Below, one piece after another: positions 1 to 8,966 of a DNA stretch of 64,000 bases. A program made the translations under genes and the position numbers. The notes beneath the pieces were generated by a model. The model made no database searches. It saw nothing but the letters and a program-made list of their open reading frames with translations, and had not been told where the DNA came from. The DNA is from Pedobacter sp. KBS0701 (GTDB lineage Bacteria; Bacteroidota; Bacteroidia; Sphingobacteriales; Sphingobacteriaceae): NCBI RefSeq assembly GCF_005938645.2, contig NZ_CP042171.1, forward strand, positions 2,046,001 to 2,110,000, in the 5' to 3' direction. The number at the start of each line of letters is the position of its first letter. Positions within the stretch are counted from its first letter, which is position 1.

Positions 1-1
1 A

Positions 2-1837
2 ATGATTTTAAAAAATAAAACCACATTGCTGATCGGAATGATGGCGATGCTTATCTTGTTCTCTACTTCCTGCAAAAAGGATTTTTTCGACCTCGAAGAT
101 AGAAACGGAATGGATTCACGGATTTGGGATAATGAAGGTTCTATTCAGTTTCTTTTAAATGATACCTACGATGTAACCATGCCCGATTTCCCTTACGAAA
201 TAACGGCCGATAATGTGATTTATGCCAGTGATGAAGATAAATTTTCTTCTTCAGAATCAATTATGCGTAAGGCCATTGGGGTAAACGGGGTTTTAACCTC
301 AAATGACGTAAAATTTATTGCCACCAAATACCAGGGCAATAAAGGTGATAACCGTTATTTCGATATTGCCCGCTGCAATGTTGCCTTAAAAGAAATCCCG
401 AAAGGAACCTTATCACAAATTTCGAAAAACAAGTTGCGCGGACAGTTTTTCGCGCTAAGAGCCATTACCTATTTCCAGTTGGTAAGGCTTTATGGTGGAG
501 TACCACTGGTGCTTGAAACACAGGATCCCGATAATTTAACGCTCACCGGGCGTGCAAAAGCATCGGCATGTTTCCAGGCCATTGTAAGCGATCTCGATTC
601 GGCCATGAACCTGTTAAATGGAGTAACCTGGGTTGATGCTACCGAAAGAGGAAAATTTACCCGTCAGGCGGCAGCTGCATTAAAAGCAAGAGTTTTATTG
701 TACTGGGCTAGTCCGCAATTTAATCCAACCAATAATCCCGCACACCCATTCGATCAAAGCAGGTGGCAAAAAGCTTACGAAGCCAATAAAGAAGCTTACG
801 ATATCTGTAAAGCTGCAGGGGCGTCGTTAATGCCAAATTATGCCGACATTTTCCTTAAAGAAGGAACGGCTAATCCTGAAGCCATCATCGTTCGTTCATA
901 TTCGGCCAAACTTTCTAAAAGAGGACAAAATGTAGAACAAAAAAGCAGACCTACAGAAGAAGGTGGCAATGCATCTGCTTTTACACCAACCTTACAATTG
1001 GTAAATGCCTACACCATGAAAGATGGTGTTCCGGTAGGGCAGGCCAGTTCTTTCACTTATGATCCGGTGGTGTTTTGGGTAAACCGCGATCCCCGTTTAG
1101 ATGCAAGCATTGCTTATAACGGAAGTCCGTGGAAATTAAGCGGCCTGGCTACCCGTAAACAATGGTGTTACAATAGTGGCATTACCGAAGCATCACCACA
1201 GGGTTTTTATTTAAAGAAATTTTGCGATCCTGATCTTGCTAAAGGTTCAGTAATTAATGCCAACGATTTTGGTGGAAACGGTTTAGACTGGGTAGAGCTC
1301 CGTTTTGCCGAAGTCATTATAAATTATGCCGAATGTGCCAACGAAATCGGCAATTTACAAGAAGCGAAAGACCTGATTAAACAGATCAGGATCAGGGCAG
1401 GGATACAACCGGGAACTAAAAACTATGGTTTAGACCTGGCTACTTCAAAAGAACTGATGCGCGACCTGATTATGAACGAACGTATGGTTGAGTTTTCTTT
1501 CGAAGGTAAACGCTCATTCGATCTAAGACGCACCCGACGTTACCATTTATTGAGCGGCCAGATGCAGACTATTCAATGGACAGTGAAAACAACCGCATTG
1601 AAAACCGAATTAGAAGCTGTAGGTACCAATGGTATCCGTTTCAGGGAAAGCATTAATGTAAACGACCGCGCTACGTTTGATAAATATTTTGCTGCAACCA
1701 ACGTAAATCAAGGGCCTAATGGTTTTGGGATATTGGATACCTATTATTTTTACGCCCTGCCGTCTACATTTATGAATTCGAGTCCATTGTTAGATCAAAC
1801 CATAGGGTGGGACGGTGGAACATTCGATCCGTTGTAA
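2..1837 (+). CDS. SusD/RagB-family surface lipoprotein (first pair)
   Basis: This is a SusD-type glycan-binding lipoprotein that would cap a SusC transporter on the outer membrane. The 611-residue protein starts with a basic n-region, a hydrophobic stretch and a lipobox ending at Cys24 (LFSTSC). SusD hallmarks are seen: the early ARCNVALKEIP helix region, FFALRAITYFQLVRLYGGVPLV, the ELRFAEVIINYAECANEIG block, and the NERMVEFSFEGKRSFDLRR block near the C-terminus. The full length and complete signal peptide make the ATG at position 2 the likely start, so the gene is probably intact even though it touches the window edge. Its partner SusC should lie just upstream, outside the window. The gene is 30 bases from the next lipoprotein gene, so they are probably cotranscribed. 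The substrate cannot be read from sequence; the neighbours suggest pectin. Confidence 0.95.
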   Translation: MILKNKTTLLIGMMAMLILFSTSCKKDFFDLEDRNGMDSRIWDNEGSIQFLLNDTYDVTMPDFPYEITADNVIYASDEDKFSSSESIMRKAIGVNGVLTSNDVKFIATKYQGNKGDNRYFDIARCNVALKEIPKGTLSQISKNKLRGQFFALRAITYFQLVRLYGGVPLVLETQDPDNLTLTGRAKASACFQAIVSDLDSAMNLLNGVTWVDATERGKFTRQAAAALKARVLLYWASPQFNPTNNPAHPFDQSRWQKAYEANKEAYDICKAAGASLMPNYADIFLKEGTANPEAIIVRSYSAKLSKRGQNVEQKSRPTEEGGNASAFTPTLQLVNAYTMKDGVPVGQASSFTYDPVVFWVNRDPRLDASIAYNGSPWKLSGLATRKQWCYNSGITEASPQGFYLKKFCDPDLAKGSVINANDFGGNGLDWVELRFAEVIINYAECANEIGNLQEAKDLIKQIRIRAGIQPGTKNYGLDLATSKELMRDLIMNERMVEFSFEGKRSFDLRRTRRYHLLSGQMQTIQWTVKTTALKTELEAVGTNGIRFRESINVNDRATFDKYFAATNVNQGPNGFGILDTYYFYALPSTFMNSSPLLDQTIGWDGGTFDPL

Positions 1838-1867
1838 ACCAATATTCATCAGTAAATAAAATTTAAA

Positions 1868-2803
1868 ATGAAAAGAAATTTAAATATTGTTGGCCTGATC
1901 GTAATGGCAACAATTTTTTTTACAGCCTGTAAAAAAGAAACCACTAATATATTTAACATGTTCGAAGATGTTACGGTAACCTATTCGGCCAAAAGCCCTT
2001 ATGCTGTAACCAGTTATAAAGATGTAAACGTAGGCGATAGTGTTTATTTAGAATACACCATCGAATCGCCTAAAACAGATATGTATGTGGCCTGTATTTT
2101 CGAAACCTCATCTGCCATCCCTACAAAAATTGCACTGGATGATACACAGCGCAAAAAAGCTACAGGTATCGTTAAGCTAAAAATGGACACAAGGGTGGGG
2201 TTAATCTCTTACCGGATTTGGGCGTTGGATAAAGGTGGCATTTACCTGGGCGATGGTTACAAAACCATTACTTTAAATGTGCTGCCCGATTATAAATATT
2301 GGTCATCCAGAGAAATCTTTATTCCGGACACCGTTACCAAAGTAGCCAATTCTTATATTTCTTTAACCAGCGGACAACTATACAGCTACTCCAACGGTAA
2401 AGAGAACACCGATAAAATCGATCTTGGTATTTATCGTACGCCGGTAACGGCCAATGGTGTAAACGGTTATTTGTACAATACTTATGCTTTAGATGCCAAT
2501 CCGATGCCATTTACCGCTTATGATATGAGCACATGGACAAATAAACGTGCAACCTTACTTGCTGCCCCAAAAACGGGACAAGCTTCAGCTTTCTTAAATT
2601 TAAGAACCGGTGCGCAGATTCTTACAGCAGGTAAAAGCGCAAAACCCACACTCAAATCTATTACTACGGGATTAATACCGGGCAGTTTATTTTATTTCTT
2701 AACGCCCGAAGGTAAGTATGGTGCTTTCTACGTCAATTCCATCTCCAGTAATAATTCATCCCGGGGAGTTTTCTTAAATGTTGATGTGAAAATTCAGAAT
2801 TAA
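1868..2803 (+). CDS. Small surface lipoprotein following SusD, function unknown
   Basis: This 311-residue protein has a lipoprotein signal with Cys21 (IFFTAC) followed by two lysines, so it is probably on the outer membrane. It lies 30 bases after the SusD gene and before a terminator, the position where Bacteroidetes PULs often encode an accessory surface glycan-binding protein. Residues 30-135 read like a beta-sandwich (VTVTYSAKSPYAVTSYKDV, SYRIWALDKGG), and the remainder is rich in aromatic residues and Ser/Thr. I do not recognise a catalytic motif. It could belong to one of the DUF families that accompany SusD genes, but I cannot name one with confidence. A role in glycan binding is inferred from position only. 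Confidence 0.85.
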   Translation: MKRNLNIVGLIVMATIFFTACKKETTNIFNMFEDVTVTYSAKSPYAVTSYKDVNVGDSVYLEYTIESPKTDMYVACIFETSSAIPTKIALDDTQRKKATGIVKLKMDTRVGLISYRIWALDKGGIYLGDGYKTITLNVLPDYKYWSSREIFIPDTVTKVANSYISLTSGQLYSYSNGKENTDKIDLGIYRTPVTANGVNGYLYNTYALDANPMPFTAYDMSTWTNKRATLLAAPKTGQASAFLNLRTGAQILTAGKSAKPTLKSITTGLIPGSLFYFLTPEGKYGAFYVNSISSNNSSRGVFLNVDVKIQN

Positions 2804-2843
2804 AACATGAAGTTTTAGGTAGACAATAATTTCACTTTTTGTT

Positions 2844-2879
2844 AAAAATCGAGGCAATTTAATTGTCTCGATTTTTTTA
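2844..2879 (+). terminator. Rho-independent terminator after the first SusD operon
   Basis: An inverted repeat pairs AAAAATCGAGGCAATT (2844-2859) with AATTGTCTCGATTTTT (2861-2876) and runs into a T tract. Only one G:T wobble breaks the stem. It closes the operon ending at 2803 and sits immediately before the duplicated leader. Confidence 0.85.
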
Positions 2880-3093
2880 TTTAAGAATATTTCATTTATA
2901 TATGAATTAATTATATCTTGTATCGCCAAATCAAAACACTGGCTGTTGTTTATATATTTTATCCTTCAATTTGATAAGATCGTATAATAAATAGCGAACA
3001 TACTCGCTAAAACAGGCAATTTTTGATTGCAACTTTGAATTACCATACTTTCTAACCAAAATATTTATCTAGATCCAAATAAAAAAATGAGCC
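2879..3093 (+). promoter_or_regulatory. Conserved leader/promoter module, copy A (before SusC)
   Basis: The 480-base gap before the SusC gene contains a module that recurs at 8662-8879. Shared blocks, in the same order and with nearly the same spacing, are ATTTAAGAAT plus CATTTATATATGAAT (from 2879), TATCTTGTA (2914-2922), AACAGGCAATTTTTG (from 3011), a 17-base identical block ATACTTTCTAACCAAAA (3045-3061) and ATGAGCC (3087-3093). The sequence between blocks differs. TATCTTG and TACTTTC both resemble a weak Bacteroidetes -7 element, so either could mark a start. The rest of the gap to 3284 is AT-rich and shows nothing else I can name. Joint control of SusC/SusD and the pectate lyases by one regulator is inferred. 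Confidence 0.65.
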
Positions 3094-3283
3094 AAATCAC
3101 ATCGATTTTTTTTTCACTTTAATTTTTATAAGCGTTAATCGAACGATTTATTTTGTTCTTCTTAACAACAAAAGTTTAAAAACTGATTGATCAGTGTAAT
3201 TAGACAATTAGTTATAACATAAAGCATTAAAACGCGGGCCTCTAACCAGCCTAAATAATAATATTAACTAACCAAATAATAAA

Positions 3284-6200
3284 ATGAACTTAAAATTTTT
3301 ACGCAAAATTTCTTTGTCATTGCTTTTTATGCTACTGGCAAGCACAATCCTCTTTGCCCAGGACCGAAAGGTGACGGGAAAGGTTGTCGATCAGGCAGAT
3401 GGACAGGGAATTCCTGGTGTGAACGTAAGCTTAAAAGGGATTCCGAGTAATGTAAGTACAAATTCGGATGGAAATTTTACCATTCAGGTAAAATCTGATG
3501 ATGATGTGCTGGTATTTTCTTTTATCGGATACGTTAGACAGCAAATCAAAGTGGGTAAACAAACCAATATAGCCGTTCGATTGGTATCCGAAAACAAGAG
3601 CTTAGAAGATGTAGTTGTGGTAGGTTACGGTACTCAGAAAAGAAGTCATTTAACCGGTGCTGTGGTTGATATCAAAGCAGCAGAAGTAGAAGATTTACCA
3701 GCGAGTAACATCGGTGCTGCCCTGGCAGGAAAAATATTGGGTGTTGGTGTAAGTGGAGGTATTTCCAGACCAGGTTCTACTGCCAAACTTACCATCAGAA
3801 ATCCAAACACTATTTTTTCTAAAGATGGTGGTTCTACAGATCCACTATATGTTATTGATGATGTAATCCAGATCAATCCTCAGAACGGGCAGCCAGATGC
3901 TACACTTTTCAATAACCTCGATCCATCTGAGATTGAGAGTCTGTCTTTCTTAAAAGATGGATCAGCGGCAATTTATGGCACAAGAGCAGGTAACGGAGTC
4001 GTATTGGTAAAAACTAAACGCGGTAAAATAGGTCCTCCACGCATCAGTTATAGCGGTTCTTATGCAGTTAATGATGAAGCTTACCGAACCAAAATGCTTA
4101 GTGCCTACCAATTTGGCATGTATTATAACATTATGAACGGACCTAACGGCGCAAATGTAAATCCAACAGGAGCCTCTGCGGCGGATAGTTTTTTTAGCCA
4201 GGATGAACTTGAACATTTTAAAAATATCAATTACGATTGGTTAGAAGACGCATGGAAATCGGCCTATAATATGAAACATACATTAAGTATTTCAGGAGGC
4301 TCAGACCGTGCAACTTATTTTGGTGATATCGCTTACTACAAACAGGATGGAAATCTTTCAAGTCTTGATTTTAAACGTTGGAATTTCAGATCAGGTGCCG
4401 ATATTAAAGTTGCTACTAACCTAAAAGTGGGTTTACAGGTTTCAGGAAACAATAGTGAACTGATTAAAACTTTTAATAAAATTGGTAGCGAACTGGATGA
4501 TAACGATTACCGTAACCTGATTCTTGCACCACGTTATGTTCCTATTTATATCAATGGATATCCTGTTAAATTACCAGGAACAACGAACGATTTTTCTACT
4601 TATCATTTCTATGAAATTGAAAAATTGGGCAATTTGGCTAATACCAGAACTACAAATTATACTGTAAACTTAAATGCTCAATATGATATTCCATTCGTAA
4701 AAGGCTTAAGTGCAAGAGCTGCATATTCGAGAAATATGGGCAGTAGCGCCGGCTCACAGATCGGTACAAAATATAATGTATACACCTTTAAAAAATTGGG
4801 CACCAACGAGCATATTTACGATGGCGCAACACAGCCAACTGCGCTTGTAGCTTCTAATGGTAACAGGCTTTATTATTCGAACACCACACAAAGTTCAACT
4901 CAATCGAACTTTGTGCTTACCTACAACAGAACTTTTGGAAAACATACCATTGGTGCTTTAGCAACGGTAGAACGATCAGAACAGGCTTATGATAACGAAG
5001 TGGTTTTTAAAGCGGATCCTATACAGCAAACAAATGGTCAGTTTAACTCAGCTACAGGAGCTATTGACGGAAGTACCACAAAATCAGAAGGTGGATCGCT
5101 ATCTTATGTGGCCAGGGCCAATTATAGTTACGCAGATAAATACCTTGCCGAATTTATGTTCAGGAGTGATGCCTCAACCAAATTTGCACCAGGTAACTAT
5201 TGGGGCAATTTTTACTCAGGTTCATTAGGCTGGGTAATTTCTGAGGAAGACTTTTTTAAAGTGCCGGGTATTGACTTCTTGAAATTAAGGTACTCTATAG
5301 GTTTATTAGGAAACGACCAAACCAAAGCCTGGTTATGGAGACAGCGTTATACATTCCAGGATGGTAAAGGAGCGGTTTTCGGTGGAGATGGTAATGCTAC
5401 AGCAGGTTATAAAATGGAGGCGTCTCCAAATCCAGATGCAACCTGGAGCGACGAACTTAAAAACAACATAGGTATTGATGCTAAATTCTTAAAAAACCGA
5501 CTTACATTTTCTGCTGATGGTTATTACAATCATGCCACCAACATCTTAACAGAGGTAACATCCAACATTCCAATTACCATTGGAGGCTCAGTAGCTTCAC
5601 AAAATTATGCAACAGCAGATTATTTTGGTTATGAGCTTGGGATTGGATGGAATGATAAAATTGGAAAAGATTTCAGTTATGGAGTCGATTTCAGGTTTGC
5701 ATGGTCAGACAATAAAGTAATTAAGGCAGATTATAACGCAAACGATATATTGTATCCATGGAATCCACGTAATGGCACCTCATCTGATGTTGGTAAATGG
5801 GGCTACGATTATTTAGGCATGTTCAAAGATCAGCAGGAAATTGATGCTTACGTAAATCAGTATAAAATCACCTCGGTTAACCCGGGCGCCGCAGGAAGCA
5901 GTTCAGCAGTTTTGGCAAAAGATTTAAAACCAGGTATGCTTTATTATAGAGATGTTAGAGGACCGCTACAACCTGATGGAACTTTTGCTGGCCCTGACGG
6001 CATCATCGATTTTAATGATCAGGTACAACTATCTAAAAAAGCTAACAACCACTACGGTTACGGTACAACATTGAAAGCCAATTATAAAGGAATTGGGATT
6101 GAAGCGGTAATTTCAGGCTCGTTTGGAGGGTGGTCGGAAATTGATGCGCGAAAAAAAATGAACAATTCTATTTCCCGTACTTTTGCTAGTGTGCCAGAAA

Positions 6201-6520
6201 TCTGGGGCGATATTTACGATCCGATTCTTAATCCAACTGGTACAATGCCAAATCCTAACTGGGAAGCTACAAGTTTAAGTCCAACTTCAAATTTCTGGAA
6301 AGTTTCTTCTTTTAGAATGCGTTTGGCCAGCTTACAGTTAAATTATTCTTTGCCAAAAGCTTGGCTCGAAAAAGTTAAAGTAAGCAATGTACGTGTTTAT
6401 GCAACAGCCTTGAACCCTTATAATTTCTATAATCCATATTCATATAGAGACAGTGATACAGCATACGACGTTTTTCCTAACCTGAAAACGTTTTCTTTTG
6501 GATTAAACGTAACGTTTTAA
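3284..6520 (+). CDS. SusC/RagA-family TonB-dependent outer membrane transporter
   Basis: This is the oligosaccharide-importing outer membrane barrel of the SusC type, powered by TonB. The 1078-residue protein has a signal peptide ending LFA|Q at about residue 25. A carboxypeptidase-regulatory-like domain follows at about residues 29-115 (VTGKVVDQADGQGIPGVNV), then the SusC signature EDVVVVGYGTQKRSHLTGAV, a plug domain (PLYVIDDV, SFLKDGSAAIYGTRAGNGVV) and a beta-barrel ending in an aromatic residue (FSFGLNVTF). All of this is typical for the family and the length is normal. The SusD partner follows after 36 bases. The gene is preceded by a conserved leader shared with the pectate lyase operon. 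There is no STN domain, so it is probably not an anti-sigma-coupled transducer. Rhamnogalacturonan-type oligosaccharides are the inferred cargo. Confidence 0.97.
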   Translation: MNLKFLRKISLSLLFMLLASTILFAQDRKVTGKVVDQADGQGIPGVNVSLKGIPSNVSTNSDGNFTIQVKSDDDVLVFSFIGYVRQQIKVGKQTNIAVRLVSENKSLEDVVVVGYGTQKRSHLTGAVVDIKAAEVEDLPASNIGAALAGKILGVGVSGGISRPGSTAKLTIRNPNTIFSKDGGSTDPLYVIDDVIQINPQNGQPDATLFNNLDPSEIESLSFLKDGSAAIYGTRAGNGVVLVKTKRGKIGPPRISYSGSYAVNDEAYRTKMLSAYQFGMYYNIMNGPNGANVNPTGASAADSFFSQDELEHFKNINYDWLEDAWKSAYNMKHTLSISGGSDRATYFGDIAYYKQDGNLSSLDFKRWNFRSGADIKVATNLKVGLQVSGNNSELIKTFNKIGSELDDNDYRNLILAPRYVPIYINGYPVKLPGTTNDFSTYHFYEIEKLGNLANTRTTNYTVNLNAQYDIPFVKGLSARAAYSRNMGSSAGSQIGTKYNVYTFKKLGTNEHIYDGATQPTALVASNGNRLYYSNTTQSSTQSNFVLTYNRTFGKHTIGALATVERSEQAYDNEVVFKADPIQQTNGQFNSATGAIDGSTTKSEGGSLSYVARANYSYADKYLAEFMFRSDASTKFAPGNYWGNFYSGSLGWVISEEDFFKVPGIDFLKLRYSIGLLGNDQTKAWLWRQRYTFQDGKGAVFGGDGNATAGYKMEASPNPDATWSDELKNNIGIDAKFLKNRLTFSADGYYNHATNILTEVTSNIPITIGGSVASQNYATADYFGYELGIGWNDKIGKDFSYGVDFRFAWSDNKVIKADYNANDILYPWNPRNGTSSDVGKWGYDYLGMFKDQQEIDAYVNQYKITSVNPGAAGSSSAVLAKDLKPGMLYYRDVRGPLQPDGTFAGPDGIIDFNDQVQLSKKANNHYGYGTTLKANYKGIGIEAVISGSFGGWSEIDARKKMNNSISRTFASVPEIWGDIYDPILNPTGTMPNPNWEATSLSPTSNFWKVSSFRMRLASLQLNYSLPKAWLEKVKVSNVRVYATALNPYNFYNPYSYRDSDTAYDVFPNLKTFSFGLNVTF

Positions 6521-6556
6521 TAATTAAAAGTAGTTATACTATTAAATTTTAAAGAC

Positions 6557-8572
6557 ATGAAAAAGAATAAAATAATATATGTTTTGGTATCACTGGTAGT
6601 TTTAAGCGCCAGCTGCAAAGACAGTTTTTTAGAAGAGAAAAAAGATTATGCAGGCTTTAATGAGCAGGTTTTTCAAGAAGCATCCTTAGCTCAGGGATAT
6701 GTAGATTATGTTTATGGTATGTTTTTGCCTGCCAATAACGGAACTCCGAATGTTCAGGTACAGAGTGCTACTGATAATGGTACTTACAGTTCGGCCTTTA
6801 CCCAAACAACTGATGAACTGGCAGGTGAAACAGATTGGAATAAAGAATGGGCTCAGATCTCTTATGTAAATTCAAATGCTTTAAAATACTTTGGCCAGCG
6901 TTTGCCAAACAGTGTAGCCAATAATACCTGGACACGCATGAAAGAGATTAATCTTTTCCTTCAGGAAATTGACAAACACGGTTTAACAACAGATGTTACC
7001 AATAAATTTAAAGGACAGATGTATTTTTGGAGAGCCTGGCAATATTTCGAATTGGTTAAATTGTATGGTGGTGTACCACTACTATTAACACCTCAAGACC
7101 CGATTGTTTCTTCTGGTCCAGCAAATGAAATACAAAGAAGTTCATCTTCTGCCTGTATCGAACAGATTGTTAAAGATTTAGATCTGGCAATTTCTTTATT
7201 GCCAGGAAAATGGGCAGGCGTAGATAATGGAAGGATTACATCAGGTGCTGCTGCCGCACTAAAAGGCAGAGTACTGTTAACATGGGCTAGTCCACTTTTT
7301 AACCGTACTGATGACCGGGCCCGCTGGGACAGAGCTTACCAGGCAAACTTGGCAGCAAAAACGTTATTAGAATCAAATGGTTTTGGTTTGTATAAAGTGG
7401 GAGGAACAGCAAACGGTGTGGCATGGGGAAATATGTTTACAGCTGATAACAGTATCGAATCTGTATTCGCTTTTGGCTTCAATGCGCTGACCATCGGAAA
7501 CCCACAAAAAAACAATGGCTGGGAACAGGCTACACGTTCGCGTGAAATTAATGGGGCTGGATCAATATCTCCAACCAAGCAGATTGTTGATGCCTTCCCG
7601 ATGAGAGATGGTAAACCGATTACAGCTTCATCTTCAACTTACCCATATTCTGATGCTAAGTTTTACAAAAATAGAGATCCACGCTTTTATAAAACTTTTG
7701 TATATAACGGTGCCATCTGGCCATATAGCGGAGCAACAAATTATAAACAATGGACTTATGTATGGAAAAAAACAGCTACAGCAGGTTATAATGGAACTAC
7801 CGAAACTAAAGGCGCCAATGCTAGTGGTATCTATTTATGCAAAGCAAATAATCCAAATGCGAACAACTCCATCGGTAATTTTAGCAATAGTCCGACAGAT
7901 TATATGGAAATAAGATTCGCTGAAGTAGTGCTTAACCTAGCCGAATCGGCTATTGGAACAGATAAGTTGAGCGAAGGCTTTGATGGAATCAAATCAATAA
8001 GAGATAGAGCAGGTATTTTAGCAGGCACCGATGGTTCGTATGGTATTGGAAATGGCTTAAGCCGCGACCAATTATTTGCAGCCGTATTAAATGAAAGAAA
8101 AATAGAATTTGCTTATGAAAGTAAACGTTTTTGGGATTTAAGGAGGTGGATGTTATTTGAATCAGGCGCAACTACAGCCAGATTAGGTTTTGCTCCATTA
8201 AACGGTACGCGCAGAACTGGTTTTTATATTGGCGTTAAAACAACTGCAGGTGCAGATTATGTTGGCGCAAATGATCCATTACTAAAACCTGCTACAGGAA
8301 CGGCTCCGTTAATTGACAGAGACCCCGCAACCTATCCTGCAGGCATAACAACATACGATCAATACCTTGATTATCTTTACGATAACTATTTTAAGGTAAG
8401 TGTTCGGGATGATCTTGACAAAACAAGTCCAGCGAATTGGAAATTTACCTGGTATCCTCAATATTATTTCTTTGGAATCAATCAAACCGTATTATCGGCA
8501 AGTCCTTACCTACAACAAACAACAGGTTGGGATAGTATAAATGGTGCTGGCACGTTCGATCCACTGAAATAA
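6557..8572 (+). CDS. SusD/RagB-family surface lipoprotein (second pair)
   Basis: This is the glycan-binding lid of the adjacent SusC transporter. The 671-residue protein has a lipobox with Cys20 (VVLSASC). It has the SusD helix motif FWRAWQYFELVKLYGGVPLL, the SAAAALKGRVLLTWASPLFN repeat region, DYMEIRFAEVVLNLAESAIG, and NERKIEFAYESKRFWDLRRW near the C-terminus. At 671 residues it is somewhat longer than average, with an insertion rich in Gly/Thr around residues 540-600. It is separated from SusC by 36 bases and followed by a strong terminator, so SusC-SusD form a two-gene operon. It has clear homology to the first SusD in this window, but they are divergent enough to suggest different ligands. 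Confidence 0.97.
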   Translation: MKKNKIIYVLVSLVVLSASCKDSFLEEKKDYAGFNEQVFQEASLAQGYVDYVYGMFLPANNGTPNVQVQSATDNGTYSSAFTQTTDELAGETDWNKEWAQISYVNSNALKYFGQRLPNSVANNTWTRMKEINLFLQEIDKHGLTTDVTNKFKGQMYFWRAWQYFELVKLYGGVPLLLTPQDPIVSSGPANEIQRSSSSACIEQIVKDLDLAISLLPGKWAGVDNGRITSGAAAALKGRVLLTWASPLFNRTDDRARWDRAYQANLAAKTLLESNGFGLYKVGGTANGVAWGNMFTADNSIESVFAFGFNALTIGNPQKNNGWEQATRSREINGAGSISPTKQIVDAFPMRDGKPITASSSTYPYSDAKFYKNRDPRFYKTFVYNGAIWPYSGATNYKQWTYVWKKTATAGYNGTTETKGANASGIYLCKANNPNANNSIGNFSNSPTDYMEIRFAEVVLNLAESAIGTDKLSEGFDGIKSIRDRAGILAGTDGSYGIGNGLSRDQLFAAVLNERKIEFAYESKRFWDLRRWMLFESGATTARLGFAPLNGTRRTGFYIGVKTTAGADYVGANDPLLKPATGTAPLIDRDPATYPAGITTYDQYLDYLYDNYFKVSVRDDLDKTSPANWKFTWYPQYYFFGINQTVLSASPYLQQTTGWDSINGAGTFDPLK

Positions 8573-8581
8573 CAAGATCTT

Positions 8582-8611
8582 AGGGCGGTTTGCTCGCCGC
8601 CCTGGTTTTTT
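8582..8611 (+). terminator. Rho-independent terminator after SusC/SusD
   Basis: AGGGCGG (8582-8588) pairs with CCGCCCT (8597-8603), followed by GG and a run of six T. It directly follows the SusD stop codon. Confidence 0.9.
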
Positions 8612-8625
8612 ATATTTGGTTTTTA

Positions 8626-8660
8626 GAAAAAGGGAACATTAATTTGTTTCCTTTTTTTTT
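8626..8660 (+). terminator. Second hairpin with T tract downstream of SusD
   Basis: AAAAAGGGAACA pairs with TGTTTCCTTTTT (one G:T wobble) and leads into a long T run. It may be a back-up terminator, or part of the duplicated module: the other copy of the leader (2879) is also preceded directly by a terminator hairpin. Confidence 0.6.
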
Positions 8661-8661
8661 C

Positions 8662-8879
8662 ATTTAAGAATGTTACATTTATATATGAATATTATTTCTA
8701 TCTTGTAACACGGTTGTGAAAATGAATTTGATTTGTTACAGCCATTTTAACCAAATGAAAAGATGATACAATACCTGGCCAAAATTATACAGTAAACAGC
8801 CAATTTTTGCATGCAATTTTGAAATATAATATACTTTCTAACCAAAACTTATAACCAAAGAAATAAACAGAAATGAGCC
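8662..8879 (+). promoter_or_regulatory. Conserved leader/promoter module, copy B (before the pectate lyases)
   Basis: This is the second copy of the module at 2879-3093. It has ATTTAAGAA (8662), CATTTATATATGAAT, TATCTTGTA (8699-8707), AACAGCCAATTTTTG (from 8795), the identical block ATACTTTCTAACCAAAA (8831-8847) and ATGAGCC (8873-8879). The distance from the 17-base block to ATGAGCC is 42 bases in both copies. With the two terminators it fills most of the 394-base gap before the first pectate lyase; nothing else is recognised there. Confidence 0.65.
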
Positions 8880-8966
8880 GATTTTTATAAAATTCCCGAT
8901 TGACAATTTCACCAATCAAAAAATATCAGCTAAATTTCTTTTGCTTCTTTAACGGGCAAAACACAA

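Noticed and set aside
2..1837. The first SusD being truncated by the window edge
   Set aside because: It has a full lipoprotein signal with Cys24 and normal length from the ATG at position 2.
3962..4216. Several open frames on the minus strand within SusC, GH2, GH78 and other genes
   Set aside because: They are short, lie wholly inside strong coding genes on the other strand and show no domain, signal or promoter.
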